From: Streptomyces sp. CB02009
GTDB taxonomy: Bacteria; Actinomycetota; Actinomycetes; Streptomycetales; Streptomycetaceae
Direction: 5' to 3'
Length of the DNA: 64,000 nt
NCBI RefSeq assembly: GCF_001905825.1
Contig: NZ_LIVV01000004.1
Location: 124,001 to 188,000, forward strand
The translations under genes were made by a program, and so were the position numbers. Positions 8,982 to 17,750 of the stretch are shown here, in pieces (position 1 is the first letter of the stretch; the number at the start of each line of letters is the position of its first letter). Under the pieces are notes generated by a model. It searched no databases, was not told where the DNA came from, and worked only from the letters and a program-made list of their open reading frames with translations.

Positions 8982-9440
8982 TCAGGACAGGATGTCCGCC
9001 GAGTTCACCGGCCAGCTCATCCGGATGGTGCCGCCGTCCTCGCCGGCGCTCACCTCGACATCGTCGACGAGCCCGCGGATCACCGCGAGCCCCATCTCGT
9101 CCTCACCGTCGGCGTCGTCGAATTCCTCGGCCGGGGCCGCGTCCCGCGCGCCGGGGACACCGACGGCATCGGCCGCCGCGACCCCCGCACCCGGGACCTC
9201 GTCGCCGACCTCGATGGAGAAGGTCTTCTCCTCCTCGGTCAGCACGACCCTGATGGGCGTCGTCACGTCGTTGCTGCGGTGCAGCCCGACGGCACGCGAA
9301 CACGCCTCGCCGACGGCGAGGCGCACCTCGTCGAGGACCGCCTCGTCCACCCCGGCCCGGCGCGCGACCGCGGCCGCCACCAGGCGGGCCGTACGGACGT
9401 GCTCGGGCTGAGCGCTGAAGCGGAGTTCAACGGTGGCCAT
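8982..9440 (-). CDS. RsbW-type anti-sigma factor, BldG partner
   Basis: A 152-residue HATPase_c protein. The N-box DEVRLAVGEACSRAV (about 37-51) and the GLAVIRGLVDDVEV block (about 116-129) form the Bergerat ATP-binding fold of serine-kinase anti-sigma factors. An acidic, Ala-rich insertion (residues 85-113) sits between them. It is known in S. coelicolor as the gene co-transcribed with bldG. Such proteins bind a sigma factor or phosphorylate the anti-anti-sigma partner. It starts 15 bp after the bldG stop, consistent with one operon that ends at the strong hairpin downstream. Confidence 0.92.
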   Translation of the reverse strand: MATVELRFSAQPEHVRTARLVAAAVARRAGVDEAVLDEVRLAVGEACSRAVGLHRSNDVTTPIRVVLTEEEKTFSIEVGDEVPGAGVAAADAVGVPGARDAAPAEEFDDADGEDEMGLAVIRGLVDDVEVSAGEDGGTIRMSWPVNSADILS

Positions 9441-9455
9441 ACGAACCCCCTGGGC

Positions 9456-9809
9456 TCAGTCGACGGCGTTGACGGCCTCGTCGACCGAGGTGTGGATCGG
9501 GAACACCTTGGTGAGACCCGTGATCCGGAAAATCTTCAGAATGCGCTCCTGGTTGCAGACCAGACGCAGCGAGCCCTCATGGGCACGAACGCGCTTCAGG
9601 CCGCCGACGAGCACACCGAGGCCGGTGGAGTCGAGGAAGTCCACGCCCTCCATGTCGACAACCAGGTGGTAGCTGCCGTCATTCACCAACTCGACCAACT
9701 GCTCGCGCAGCTTGGGCGCGGTATACACATCAATCTCGCCACCGACCTCGACGACCGTACGGTCGCCACCAGCGCCGGACACATTGCGAGTCGACAGGGA
9801 CAGGTCCAC
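9456..9809 (-). CDS. bldG: BldG anti-anti-sigma factor (STAS)
   Basis: A 117-residue STAS protein. The phosphorylatable serine lies in VDFLDSTGLGVLVGG (Ser61 here, matching Ser57 of the shorter S. coelicolor protein). BldG is required for aerial hyphae and antibiotic production; its phosphorylation state decides whether it sequesters anti-sigma partners. GTG 9809 follows GGAGGATCC, a strong ribosome-binding site. The small length difference from the S. coelicolor form is in a Gly-rich bulge near residue 12. It is transcribed divergently from the helicase gene. Confidence 0.97.
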   Translation of the reverse strand: MDLSLSTRNVSGAGGDRTVVEVGGEIDVYTAPKLREQLVELVNDGSYHLVVDMEGVDFLDSTGLGVLVGGLKRVRAHEGSLRLVCNQERILKIFRITGLTKVFPIHTSVDEAVNAVD

Positions 9810-9832
9810 GGATCCTCCAGCACCTTGCTATC

Positions 9833-9844
9833 GAACGATCGTTC
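9833..9844. promoter_or_regulatory. 12-bp palindrome in the bldG leader
   Basis: GAACGATCGTTC is a perfect palindrome 24 bp upstream of the bldG start, inside the divergent bldG-helicase control region. It could be an operator or an mRNA hairpin that affects bldG expression. No matching regulator is recognised. Confidence 0.4.
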
Positions 9845-9891
9845 CCACTGGGTCTCCCGGGCGGGAGTCAGGGAACTGATCGCCAGCCGCG

Positions 9892-12456
9892 ATGGCATTC
9901 AATCACTTACCAGCAGCCATGCACGACGCCTTGGAAGCATTGTCCGTCATGGCAGTGACACACTCGGTGCCGATGGCCAAGAATCAGCGCCCCCGTGGAC
10001 CGGCCGGAGACATGGGCAGCCGCCCCTCTCCCGGCATGGTCCTCGACCGGCTCACCTCGGGCGAGAGCCGGGCCGCGCGCATCACTCATACGGAGCACAT
10101 GCCCGCCCGGGAGGGTCGTCATGCAGTCTGGCCGCATCGCATCCGCCCGGAGGTGATCGCGGCGATCGAGGCGGCTGGCATCGAGCACCCCTGGGCGCAC
10201 CAGGCGGAGGCCGCCGAGCACGCCCTGGACGGCGAGAACGTGGTGATCGCCACCGGCACCGCCTCCGGCAAGTCGCTCGCCTACCTCGCCCCGGTCCTGA
10301 GCACCCTCCTGGACGGCTCGGAGGCCCCGAACGGCCGCGGGACCACCGCCCTGTACCTCTCGCCCACCAAGGCCCTCGCCGCCGACCAGCGGCGCGCCGT
10401 CCGGGAACTGGCCGCCCCGCTCGGCAACCGGATCCGCCCCGCCGTCTACGACGGCGACACGCCCGTCGAGGAACGCGAGTGGGTCCGCCAGTACGCGAAC
10501 CACGTGCTGACCAACCCCGACATGCTCCACCGGGGCATACTCCCCTCCCACCCCAGGTGGGCCTCCTTCCTGCGCTCCCTGCGCTACGTCGTGATCGACG
10601 AGTGCCACACCTACCGGGGCGTCTTCGGCTCCCACGTCGCCCAGGTGCTCCGGCGACTGCGCCGGATCTGCGCCCGGTACGGCTCCGAGCCGGTCTTCCT
10701 CCTCGCCTCCGCCACCTCCGCCGAACCCGCCCTCGCCGCCGGCCGCCTCACCGGCCTGCCGGTCACCGAGGTCTCCGACGACGCCTCCCCGCGCGGCGAG
10801 CTGGTCTTCGCCCTGTGGGAGCCGCCGCTGACCGAGCTGCACGGCGAGCGCGGCGCGCCGGTGCGCCGCACGGCCACCGCGGAGACCGCGGACCTGCTGA
10901 CCGACCTGACCCGCCAGGGCGTCCGCTCGGTCGCCTTCGTACGCTCCCGGCGCGGCGCCGAGCTGATCTCGGTGATCGCCCAGGAACGCCTCGCCGAGAC
11001 CGACCGCGCCCTCGCCCGCCGGGTCGCCGCCTACCGCGGCGGCTACCTGCCCGAGGAGCGCCGGGCCCTGGAGCGGGCCCTGCACTCCGGCGAGCTCCTC
11101 GGCCTGGCCGCCACGACCGCCCTGGAGCTGGGCGTGGACGTCTCGGGCCTGGACGCGGTCCTGATCGCCGGCTACCCGGGCACCCGGGCCTCCCTGTGGC
11201 AGCAGGCGGGCCGCGCCGGCCGCTCGGGCGAGGGCGCCCTGGCGATCCTGATCGCCCGCGACGACCCGCTGGACACCTTCCTGGTCCACCACCCGGAGGC
11301 GATCTTCGACCAGCCGGTCGAGTCGACCGTCCTCGACCCCGACAACCCGTACGTCCTCGCCCCCCATCTCTGCGCGGCCGCCGCCGAGCTCCCCCTGACC
11401 GAGGCGGACCTGGCCCTCTTCGGCCCGGCCGTCCCCGACCTGCTGCCCCAGCTGGAGGGCGCGGGACTGCTGCGCCGCCGCTCCACCGGCTGGTACTGGA
11501 CCCGCCGCGAGCGGGCCGCCGACCTCACGGACATCCGGGGCGGTGGCGGCAGCCCCGTCAGGATCGTGGAGTCCGGCACCGGCCGGCTGCTCGGCACCGT
11601 GGACGAGGCCGCCTCCCACGCGGCCGTCCACGAGGGCGCCGTCCACCTCCACCAGGGCCGCACCTACCTGGTGCGGGAGCTCGACCTCAAGGACTCCGTG
11701 GCGCTCGTGGAGGAGGCGGTCCCGCCGTACTCCACCACCGCCCGCGACACCACCTCCATCGCCGTCCTGGACACCGAGACCGAGATCCCCTGGGGAGCCG
11801 GCCGCCTCTGCTACGGCTCCGTCGAGGTCACCAACCAGGTCGTCTCCTTCCTGCGCCGCCGTCTGATCACGGGCGAGGTGCTCGGCGAGACCAAGCTCGA
11901 CCTGCCGCCCCGCACCCTGCGGACCCGGGCCGTGTGGTGGACGGTCACGGAGGACCAGCTGGACGCCGCCCGGATCACCCCCGAGACCCTCGGGGGCGCC
12001 CTGCACGCCGCCGAGCACGCCTCCATCGGCATGCTGCCGCTCTTCGCCACCTGCGACCGCTGGGACATCGGCGGAGTCTCCGTACCGCTCCACCCGGACA
12101 CCCTGCTGCCCACCGTCTTCGTGTACGATGGCCATCCGGGCGGCGCGGGCTTCGCCGAGCGCGCCTTCCACACGGCCCGCGCCTGGCTGACGGCCACCCG
12201 GGAGGCCATCGCCTCCTGCGAGTGCGAGGCGGGCTGCCCGTCCTGCATCCAGTCCCCGAAGTGCGGCAACGGCAACGACCCCCTGCACAAGCGCGGCGCG
12301 GTCCGCCTCCTCACGGAGATCCTCCGCGAGGCCCCGAAGCAGCCCCCGACTGCGCCGGAGACACCGGAGGCGCCGGAGGCACCGGAGGCACCGGAGAAGC
12401 CTCGGACGCCTGGGACGCCGCCGGTGGAGGCTCCTGAGGTCCCGCCCGGGACCTGA
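9892..12456 (+). CDS. DEAD/DEAH-box helicase, MrfA/YprA (Hrq1-like) family
   Basis: An 854-residue SF2 helicase. Motifs in order: Q-like HPWAHQAEAAEHAL, Walker A ATGTASGKSLAY, LYLSPTKALA (Ia), DEXH-type box VIDECHTY, LASATSAEP (III), then the second RecA domain with TTALELGVDVSGLDAVL and WQQAGRAGRSG (VI). The C-terminal MrfA-type domain carries the zinc cluster CECEAGCPSC followed by CGNGN. B. subtilis MrfA acts in mitomycin adduct repair and Hrq1 in crosslink repair, so DNA repair is likely. The Pro/Glu/Ala-rich tail (APEAPEAPEKP) overlaps the convergent tad-operon gene by 146 bp. ATG 9892 is favoured by remembered homologues but has a weak ribosome-binding site; 9919 and 9949 are alternatives. 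Confidence 0.93.
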   Translation: MAFNHLPAAMHDALEALSVMAVTHSVPMAKNQRPRGPAGDMGSRPSPGMVLDRLTSGESRAARITHTEHMPAREGRHAVWPHRIRPEVIAAIEAAGIEHPWAHQAEAAEHALDGENVVIATGTASGKSLAYLAPVLSTLLDGSEAPNGRGTTALYLSPTKALAADQRRAVRELAAPLGNRIRPAVYDGDTPVEEREWVRQYANHVLTNPDMLHRGILPSHPRWASFLRSLRYVVIDECHTYRGVFGSHVAQVLRRLRRICARYGSEPVFLLASATSAEPALAAGRLTGLPVTEVSDDASPRGELVFALWEPPLTELHGERGAPVRRTATAETADLLTDLTRQGVRSVAFVRSRRGAELISVIAQERLAETDRALARRVAAYRGGYLPEERRALERALHSGELLGLAATTALELGVDVSGLDAVLIAGYPGTRASLWQQAGRAGRSGEGALAILIARDDPLDTFLVHHPEAIFDQPVESTVLDPDNPYVLAPHLCAAAAELPLTEADLALFGPAVPDLLPQLEGAGLLRRRSTGWYWTRRERAADLTDIRGGGGSPVRIVESGTGRLLGTVDEAASHAAVHEGAVHLHQGRTYLVRELDLKDSVALVEEAVPPYSTTARDTTSIAVLDTETEIPWGAGRLCYGSVEVTNQVVSFLRRRLITGEVLGETKLDLPPRTLRTRAVWWTVTEDQLDAARITPETLGGALHAAEHASIGMLPLFATCDRWDIGGVSVPLHPDTLLPTVFVYDGHPGGAGFAERAFHTARAWLTATREAIASCECEAGCPSCIQSPKCGNGNDPLHKRGAVRLLTEILREAPKQPPTAPETPEAPEAPEAPEKPRTPGTPPVEAPEVPPGT

Positions 12457-12772
12457 CCTCCGGCCGGTAGGGGCCGCGCACGACCCGGGCGGTCACCTCC
12501 GCGAGCTCGCCCCCCACCGCACAGCCCACCAGCTCGGCGCCCTGTGCGGCGGCCACCCGGGTGGCCGCCGCACAGGCCTCGGCCTCGCCCCACAGCGCCC
12601 GGTCGGCGGCGGCGAGCGCCGCCAGGTCCGCCGCGCCACCGGCCCGGTGCCTGGCCGCCACCGCCTGCCCGAGCGCGAGCACCGCCCCGAACACCACGCA
12701 CAGCGCGCAGGCCGCGAACGCCGCCCACACGGTCGCCGCGCCCCGGTCCCGGCCGCGCGCCCCGGCCGTCAC
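12311..12772 (-). CDS. TadE-like pilus-assembly membrane protein (Rv3654c family)
   Basis: A 153-residue protein with one N-terminal transmembrane helix after the charged RDRGAATVWAAFAACALC segment, typical of the Rv3654c TadE-like family (prepilin-like RDRGxATxW start). A helical domain (AVAARHRAGGAADLAALAAAD) follows, then a disordered Pro/Ser-rich tail. GTG 12772 overlaps the TGA of the preceding tadE gene by four bases, showing translational coupling. It is the last gene of the tad operon. The tail is antisense to the helicase tail; both strands code low-complexity sequence there, so the exact C terminus may be under weak constraint. Confidence 0.82.
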   Translation of the reverse strand: MTAGARGRDRGAATVWAAFAACALCVVFGAVLALGQAVAARHRAGGAADLAALAAADRALWGEAEACAAATRVAAAQGAELVGCAVGGELAEVTARVVRGPYRPEVRSRAGPQEPPPAASQASEASPVPPVPPAPPVSPAQSGAASGPRGGSP

Positions 12773-13155
12773 AACGGGCCTCCGCTCTCCGGGGCGCCCG
12801 GTGCCGGGCCGCCGATCGTGAGGTCCTCCGCAAGCGCCGCGGCCTCCGCCCGCAGGGTCAGGCCCATGCCCCCGGGCCCCGGCGCCGGGGCCTCCACCGT
12901 CACCCGCCACAGCTCCCCCGACCGCGTCACCGCGACCCGGGCGCCCTCGGGCGCGGCGGCCCGCGCGGCCGACTCGGCGGAGCCCGCGGGCTCGGCGCGG
13001 GCCGCGACCCGTGCCCCGGCCCGCGCCGCGTCCACACAGCGGATCTGCGCGGCGGCCGCCGCCAGCGCCCAGAGCAGGGTGACCGTGAAGAGGGCGAGGA
13101 CAGGCAGCACCAGCGCCGCCTCCACGGTCACGAAACCCCGGTCAGAACGGCGCAT
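12769..13155 (-). CDS. TadE family minor pilin
   Basis: A 128-residue protein. The start MRRSDRGFVTVEAALVLPVLALF is the TadE pattern: short basic head, (G)FVTVE with the conserved Glu, then a membrane helix (residues 12-36). The remainder is a small extracytoplasmic domain with one Cys (IRCVDAARAGAR). TadE-type pseudopilins are processed by a prepilin peptidase in flp/tad systems; no such peptidase gene is in this window. ATG 13155 overlaps the end of the DUF4244 gene by 14 bp, and the stop overlaps the next start, so the genes are tightly coupled. Confidence 0.88.
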   Translation of the reverse strand: MRRSDRGFVTVEAALVLPVLALFTVTLLWALAAAAAQIRCVDAARAGARVAARAEPAGSAESAARAAAPEGARVAVTRSGELWRVTVEAPAPGPGGMGLTLRAEAAALAEDLTIGGPAPGAPESGGPL

Positions 13156-13348
13156 CGAGAGCCTTGCCGATCATCGACTCCAGCGCTCCCGAGACCGTCT
13201 CGCTGGTCACGATCTTGTACAGGACCGCGGCGAACCCGGCCGCCGCGATCGTCCCCACCGCGTACTCGGACGTGGTCATCCCCTCGTCCCGGCGCGCCGC
13301 TTCCCGCCGCGCCCGCCACCAACGACCCATCGCCGCCTTGACTCCCAT
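13142..13348 (-). CDS. DUF4244 Flp-pilin-like small protein
   Basis: A 68-residue protein: basic head (WWRARREAARRDEG), then MTTSEYAVGTIAAAGFAAVLYKIV, which has the glycine-cleavage and Glu(+5)-like pattern of Flp-type prepilins followed by one membrane helix. This gives it the likely role of major pilin subunit of the tad system. ATG 13348 has the strong GAGGAGG site seven bases upstream. The position between tadC and tadE genes matches the DUF4244 gene of other actinobacterial tad clusters. Confidence 0.88.
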   Translation of the reverse strand: MGVKAAMGRWWRARREAARRDEGMTTSEYAVGTIAAAGFAAVLYKIVTSETVSGALESMIGKALDAPF

Positions 13349-13371
13349 GCCGACCTCCTCGATCCGTCGTT

Positions 13372-13407
13372 CTCTTCGTGCTCTTCGTGCTCTTCGTGCT
13401 CTTCGTG
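13372..13407. repeat. four tandem copies of a 9-bp unit
   Basis: CTCTTCGTG repeated four times in the 77-bp gap between the DUF4244 and tadC-like genes. On the sense strand of the operon it is CACGAAGAG, so it may give a purine-rich leader. It is a likely slippage-variable tract. Confidence 0.75.
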
Positions 13408-13425
13408 CTCTGCTCGCCGTGCCGT

Positions 13426-14247
13426 TCATCCGTCCAGAAGCCCCGTCGCCAGGCCGATCACCACCGGGGCCACCCCCACCGCCAGGAAGGCCGGCAGGAA
13501 ACAGAGCCCCACGGGCCCGCTGATCAGCACCTGCGCCCGGCGCGCACGTGCTGCGGCGGTCCGGGCGCCGGCCGACCGCAGCGCGGCCGCGTGCCGGGCC
13601 ACGGCCTCCGCCGCGGGTGCGCCCGAGGACCCGGCCCGTTCCATGCAGCGCGCGAGGCCCGAGGCGCCCGGTATCGCGCCGAACCTGCGCCACACCTCGG
13701 CCGGTTCGCCGCCGAGCCGCAGTTCGGCCGCCGTCCGGCTCAGTCGCTCGCCCAGCGCGCCGCCGAGGGACCGGCCGACGGCCTCCGCCGCCTCCCCGGG
13801 CCCGGCTCCGGCCGAGGCACAGGCCGCCAGCAGGTCGGCGGCCAGCGGAAGATGCCGCACCGCGTCGTCCTCGGCCTCCGTCGGCGCGGCGGCCCTGCCC
13901 GCCGCGCCGCGCCTGACGGCCGCGGCCACCAGCGCGGCCGCCACCAGGCCTCCGAACACCCCGAACAGCACCCAGCCCAGCCCGGCCGCCCCGAGAGGCG
14001 CCACGCCGTACCCCGCCCAACGCGGCAGCCCGGCAAGCCCCCTCGGTGGTCTCGCGCCCGAGGCCGAGGCCTGCGTCGAGGCCTGCGTCAGGGCCGGCGT
14101 CCGGGCCGGTGCCGCGGCCAGCAGCAGGTGACGCAGCCTCCGCCGCATCCCTCGCGCCCTCCGCCGGCACACCAGCTCCCGCACCCCCTGCTCGCAGCAG
14201 ACCACCGCCACGGCCACCACCGCGGCCGCCTGCACGGCCCCGCTCAC
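13426..14247 (-). CDS. type II secretion system F family protein, TadC-like
   Basis: A 273-residue inner-membrane platform protein. It has an N-terminal helix (AVQAAAVVAVAVVCC), a basic stretch, a mid-protein pair of helices (about 80-115), a cytoplasmic helical F domain (LPLAADLLAACASAGAGPGEAAEAV and ELRLGGEPAEVWRRF) and a C-terminal helix pair (GPVGLCFLPAFLAVGVAPVVIG). It works with TadB and the TadA ATPase to drive pilin assembly. GTG 14247 overlaps the stop of the tadB-like gene (GTGA), and GAGGGGAGCGG precedes it. Confidence 0.88.
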   Translation of the reverse strand: MSGAVQAAAVVAVAVVCCEQGVRELVCRRRARGMRRRLRHLLLAAAPARTPALTQASTQASASGARPPRGLAGLPRWAGYGVAPLGAAGLGWVLFGVFGGLVAAALVAAAVRRGAAGRAAAPTEAEDDAVRHLPLAADLLAACASAGAGPGEAAEAVGRSLGGALGERLSRTAAELRLGGEPAEVWRRFGAIPGASGLARCMERAGSSGAPAAEAVARHAAALRSAGARTAAARARRAQVLISGPVGLCFLPAFLAVGVAPVVIGLATGLLDG

Positions 14248-15134
14248 GCCCGCTCCCCTCCTCGGACGATCCGCGCGGCCCACCACAGCCCGGCCGCTTC
14301 CAGTGCCCCGCCGACGACGAGGCAGCCCAGGCCCGCGGGCGTGTGCAGCAGGACCCGCAGCGGGTCCGCGCCCAGAGCCGCGCCGAGGGCGACACCGGCG
14401 AGCGGCAGCACCGCGAGGACGGCCACCGTCGCCCAGGCGCCGGCGAGTTCGGCGCGCAGCCGCTCGCGCTGCTCGCGATGGTCCCGGAGGGCCGCTTCGA
14501 GCCGGTCGAGCCCGGCGGCCAGACCCGCGCCGCCGTCCACGGCCACCTGCCAGCACGCCGCCATGCCCGCGAGCCCGTCGGCGCCGTCCTGCCCGGCCGC
14601 TCTCCGCAGGGCCTCCGGCACGTCCCCGCCGAACCGGGCGGCCGCGAGCACCGCCACCTCCTCTTCGCCGAGCGCGCCCGTCTCACGGGCCGCGAAGGCC
14701 AGGGCCTGCGCGGGCTGCCAACCGGCCCTCAACTCCCCCACGACGGCCCCGCACAGGGCCACCACCTGCTCGGCCCGCGCCTCGCGCTCCCTCCGGCGCC
14801 CGGCCTCCCGCAGCCGCCGCCCGACGAGCGGCACCGCGAGGGCCCCCGCCACCAGCGGCAGCGGTGACGCACCGAGCACCGCGACGACTCCCGCCGCCGG
14901 CAGGCACAGCCAGGCCCTCCGCCCCCGCAGCACGGCCCACCAGCGCGCGGCCACCGCCGACCACATCACGGGGCCGCCTGCCACTCCCGGGAGCCCGGCG
15001 CCCGCACCGGCGAGCAGCATTCGCGCCCGGCCCGTGACGCGCCTCCGCTCGACTGCCTCCCACAGCGCCACGACCGCGCAGACCGTCAACGCCGCCTGGG
15101 CCACGTCCCGTACGGACAACCCCGTCGTGCTCAC
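14244..15134 (-). CDS. type II secretion system F family protein, TadB-like
   Basis: A 296-residue platform protein homologous to the next gene. Helices lie near residues 10-28, 75-105 and at the C terminus (about 230-285, including WATVAVLAVLPLAGVALGAAL). The GspF-type helical domain contains CGAVVGELRAGWQPAQALAF. GTG 15134 overlaps the tadA stop by four bases, as does its own end with tadC. It is unlikely to act without TadA and TadC. Confidence 0.88.
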   Translation of the reverse strand: MSTTGLSVRDVAQAALTVCAVVALWEAVERRRVTGRARMLLAGAGAGLPGVAGGPVMWSAVAARWWAVLRGRRAWLCLPAAGVVAVLGASPLPLVAGALAVPLVGRRLREAGRRREREARAEQVVALCGAVVGELRAGWQPAQALAFAARETGALGEEEVAVLAAARFGGDVPEALRRAAGQDGADGLAGMAACWQVAVDGGAGLAAGLDRLEAALRDHREQRERLRAELAGAWATVAVLAVLPLAGVALGAALGADPLRVLLHTPAGLGCLVVGGALEAAGLWWAARIVRGGERA

Positions 15135-16300
15135 GCTCCCCCTCCGATCAGCGACCTCAGCCGCTCCCAGCCCCGCTCCCGCACGAACCCGGCCGCGTCC
15201 CACCGCAGCGCGGGAACGGTCCGCACCAGGCCGTCCCGGTCCCGCTCCAGGACGTGCGCCTCGGCGATCCGCCGCCGTCCGTCCCGGTCCCGCGCCAGAT
15301 GGAGCACGACGGACAGACCGGCCCCCAACTGGCTGTGCAGGGCGGCCCGGTCGAGCCCGGCCGCCGTCCCCAGGGCTTCGAGACGCGCCGGCACGTCCGC
15401 CGCGGTGTTGGCGTGGACCGTGCCCGAGCCGCCCTCGTGGCCGGTGTTGAGAGCGGCGAGCAGATCGACCGCCTCGCCGCCCCGGACCTCGCCGACCACC
15501 AGCCGGTCCGGCCGCATCCGCAGCGCCTGCCGGACCAGGTCCCGCAGGGTCACCAGCCCGGCACCCTCCTGATTCGCGGGCCGCGCCTCCAGGCGCACCA
15601 CGTGCGGATGGTCGGGCCGCAGCTCCGCCGAGTCCTCGGCGAGGACGATCCGCTCCCGCTCCCCCACCAGGCCGAGGAGGGAGGCGAGCAGTGTGGTCTT
15701 CCCCGTCCCCGTGCCACCGCTGACCAGGTACGACACCCGGGCGTCGATGAGCGCGCGCAGGATGGGGGCGCCGCCCGGCGGCACCGTGCCCGCCGCCGCG
15801 AGCTCCTCCAGGGTGAAGGCGCGCGGGCGGACCACCCGGAGCGACAGGCAGGTCGAACCGACCGCCACCGGTGGCAGCACCGCGTGCATGCGGGTGCCGT
15901 CGGGCAGTCGCGCGTCCACCCAGGGCCTGGCGTCGTCGAGCCGGCGCCCTGCCACCGCCGCGAGCCGCTGGGCGAGCCTGCGCACGGCGGCGGCGTCGGT
16001 GAAGGACACCGGGGCCCGCTCCAGACCGGCGCCCCGGTCCACCCACACCCGGTCGGGAGCCGAGACCAGGACGTCGGTGACGGCCGGGTCGGCGAGCAGC
16101 GGTTCGAGCGGCCCTGTGCCGATCAGCTCGCACCTCAACTCTTCCGCCGCACCGAGCACTTCCGTGTCGCCGAGCAGGCGCCCCTGCGCCCTCAGCGCCG
16201 CCGCGACCCGCGCCGGGGTGGGCTCGGAGCCGCTTGCCGCGAGCCGCTGCCGCACCGCGTCGAGCAGCCCCGCGCCGCCGCCGGCCGCGCCCCCGGTCAC
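15131..16300 (-). CDS. TadA/CpaF-type pilus assembly ATPase
   Basis: A 389-residue hexameric traffic ATPase of the type II/IV secretion family. The N-terminal domain is followed by GTGPLEPLLADPAVTDVLV (the CpaF-family hallmark), Walker A SGGTGTGKTTLL near residue 195, an Asp box (RIVLAEDSAELRP), Walker B-like MRPDRLVVGEVRGGEA and the His box GHEGGSGTVHANT. It powers assembly of the Flp-type fibre made by the downstream genes. GTG 16300 overlaps the stop of the ssd gene. All key motifs look intact. Confidence 0.95.
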   Translation of the reverse strand: MTGGAAGGGAGLLDAVRQRLAASGSEPTPARVAAALRAQGRLLGDTEVLGAAEELRCELIGTGPLEPLLADPAVTDVLVSAPDRVWVDRGAGLERAPVSFTDAAAVRRLAQRLAAVAGRRLDDARPWVDARLPDGTRMHAVLPPVAVGSTCLSLRVVRPRAFTLEELAAAGTVPPGGAPILRALIDARVSYLVSGGTGTGKTTLLASLLGLVGERERIVLAEDSAELRPDHPHVVRLEARPANQEGAGLVTLRDLVRQALRMRPDRLVVGEVRGGEAVDLLAALNTGHEGGSGTVHANTAADVPARLEALGTAAGLDRAALHSQLGAGLSVVLHLARDRDGRRRIAEAHVLERDRDGLVRTVPALRWDAAGFVRERGWERLRSLIGGGA

Positions 16301-17469
16301 ACCGCACCGCCAGGGGCGAGGGCGCTCGCCCAGAAGGCGTCGCAGAACCGTCCGAGGGGGCCGCGGGGCTCGGCACCCGGCGGCACGCCCGCGTCCTGGT
16401 CGGCCACGATCCCTGGGTCGTAAGGAAGTTCACCGGCGAGCGGCAGCCGCAGCGCGTCGGCGACCCACCGCTCGTCGAGCCCGGCCGCGTACGGTCCGCG
16501 GACCACGGCCCGCAGGTCGCGCACGTCCATGGAGAGGGTGGACGCCACCCGGTGCGCGGCCGCGACGGCCCTCAACTCGCCTGGCACGACGAGCAGTCCG
16601 AGATCGAGCTGGGCCAGGGCCTCGACGGCCGCCACGTCGGCCGCGCGCGGCAGGTCGACCACGACGACCCCGCCCCGGCGGCGGGCCGCGGCGAGCACGG
16701 ACCGGACGGCCTCGGCCGGCACCGACGCCGCGGGCTCCCTGCCCCAGCTGAGCACCCGGACGCCCCGCACGGACGGCAGGGACTCCTCCAGGGCGCCCCC
16801 GGCCAGCCGGCCCTTCGAGGCCGCGAAGTCGGGCCATCGTCTGCCCTGCTCGCGCTCGCCGCCGAGCAACACGTCGAGGCCCCCGCCCAGGGGGTCGCCG
16901 TCGACGAGCAGGGTGCGGCGCCCGGAGCGCGCGGCGGCCAGGGCCAGGCCGCAGGCCAGGGTGGAGGCGCCCGCGCCGCCTCGGCCGCCGACGACCCCGA
17001 TGGTGACGGCCTGTCGGCCCACGCCCTCGGCCGCGTCGGCGATGCGGTCGACGAGGAGTCCCTCGGCGTCCGGCAGCCGCAGGACGCACTCGGCCCCGAT
17101 CTCGACGGCGAGCCGCCACACCTCCGCGTCGTCCCGGTCGCGCCCGACGAGGACGGTCCCCGGGCGGCGCGCAGCTCCCCGGCATCGCGCCGCGCTGTCG
17201 TCGCCGACCAGGACGAGCGGTGGATCGGTCCAGCTCGCCCGCCGCTCCGGCACCCGGTGGTGCACCTCGGGTTCGACACCGGCCGCCGCGCACAGCCGCA
17301 GGAGGTCGTCGAGCAGTCCGAGGTCCTCCGTGACGATCAACGGCCCGGTGCGGCGCTGCTCCTGGCCGCCCGGCCCGTCCGGACCGCTCGGCACCGGGGC
17401 CCGATCCGCCCCGCCCGGCGCCGAGGTCCGCCTCGCACCCCTGCCCCCGGAAGTCCTGGATGCCTCCAT
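16297..17469 (-). CDS. ssd: septum-site-determining protein Ssd, CpaE/MinD-like
   Basis: A 390-residue protein. An N-terminal degenerate receiver-like domain (about 45-150) precedes a MinD/ParA-type ATPase. The P-loop region reads VVGGRGGAGASTLACGLA: Ser replaces the usual Lys-Thr, as in the Ssd/CpaE family. It also has LLVDGDPLGGGLD and VVVDLPRAADVAAVEAL. In mycobacteria Ssd (Rv3660c) affects septation; CpaE localises pilus machinery. It heads the tad operon and its stop overlaps the tadA start. ATG 17469 is chosen with GAGAGGGG eight bases upstream; GTG 17478 would add three residues. Confidence 0.9.
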   Translation of the reverse strand: MEASRTSGGRGARRTSAPGGADRAPVPSGPDGPGGQEQRRTGPLIVTEDLGLLDDLLRLCAAAGVEPEVHHRVPERRASWTDPPLVLVGDDSAARCRGAARRPGTVLVGRDRDDAEVWRLAVEIGAECVLRLPDAEGLLVDRIADAAEGVGRQAVTIGVVGGRGGAGASTLACGLALAAARSGRRTLLVDGDPLGGGLDVLLGGEREQGRRWPDFAASKGRLAGGALEESLPSVRGVRVLSWGREPAASVPAEAVRSVLAAARRRGGVVVVDLPRAADVAAVEALAQLDLGLLVVPGELRAVAAAHRVASTLSMDVRDLRAVVRGPYAAGLDERWVADALRLPLAGELPYDPGIVADQDAGVPPGAEPRGPLGRFCDAFWASALAPGGAV

Positions 17470-17750
17470 GGCACACACCCCTCTCGCGATTCCTGCCGTT
17501 CGCGAACTTCGCGACAGGAATCACCGTGGGGCCGTACCGGAAATCCTGGGGATCTCGCCGAAAAACTGTGGATATCCGAAGCCCTGTGAATATCTTCGTC
17601 ACCCCTCCGGGGGCTGCCCGGAACGCATCCTGCCGGTTACTGTGAGTGATGAATCGAGGGCCCGGCAGAGCGCTGGGACGATGTCCGGCCGACGGCCGGG
17701 AGGGAGGAGGCGGACGATGTCCCAGAGCACCGAAACGGCTCCGGACATGC

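Noticed and set aside
16297..17469. Ser in place of Lys-Thr in the Ssd P-loop as a mutation
   Set aside because: This variation is usual for the Ssd/CpaE group, so it is not evidence of decay.
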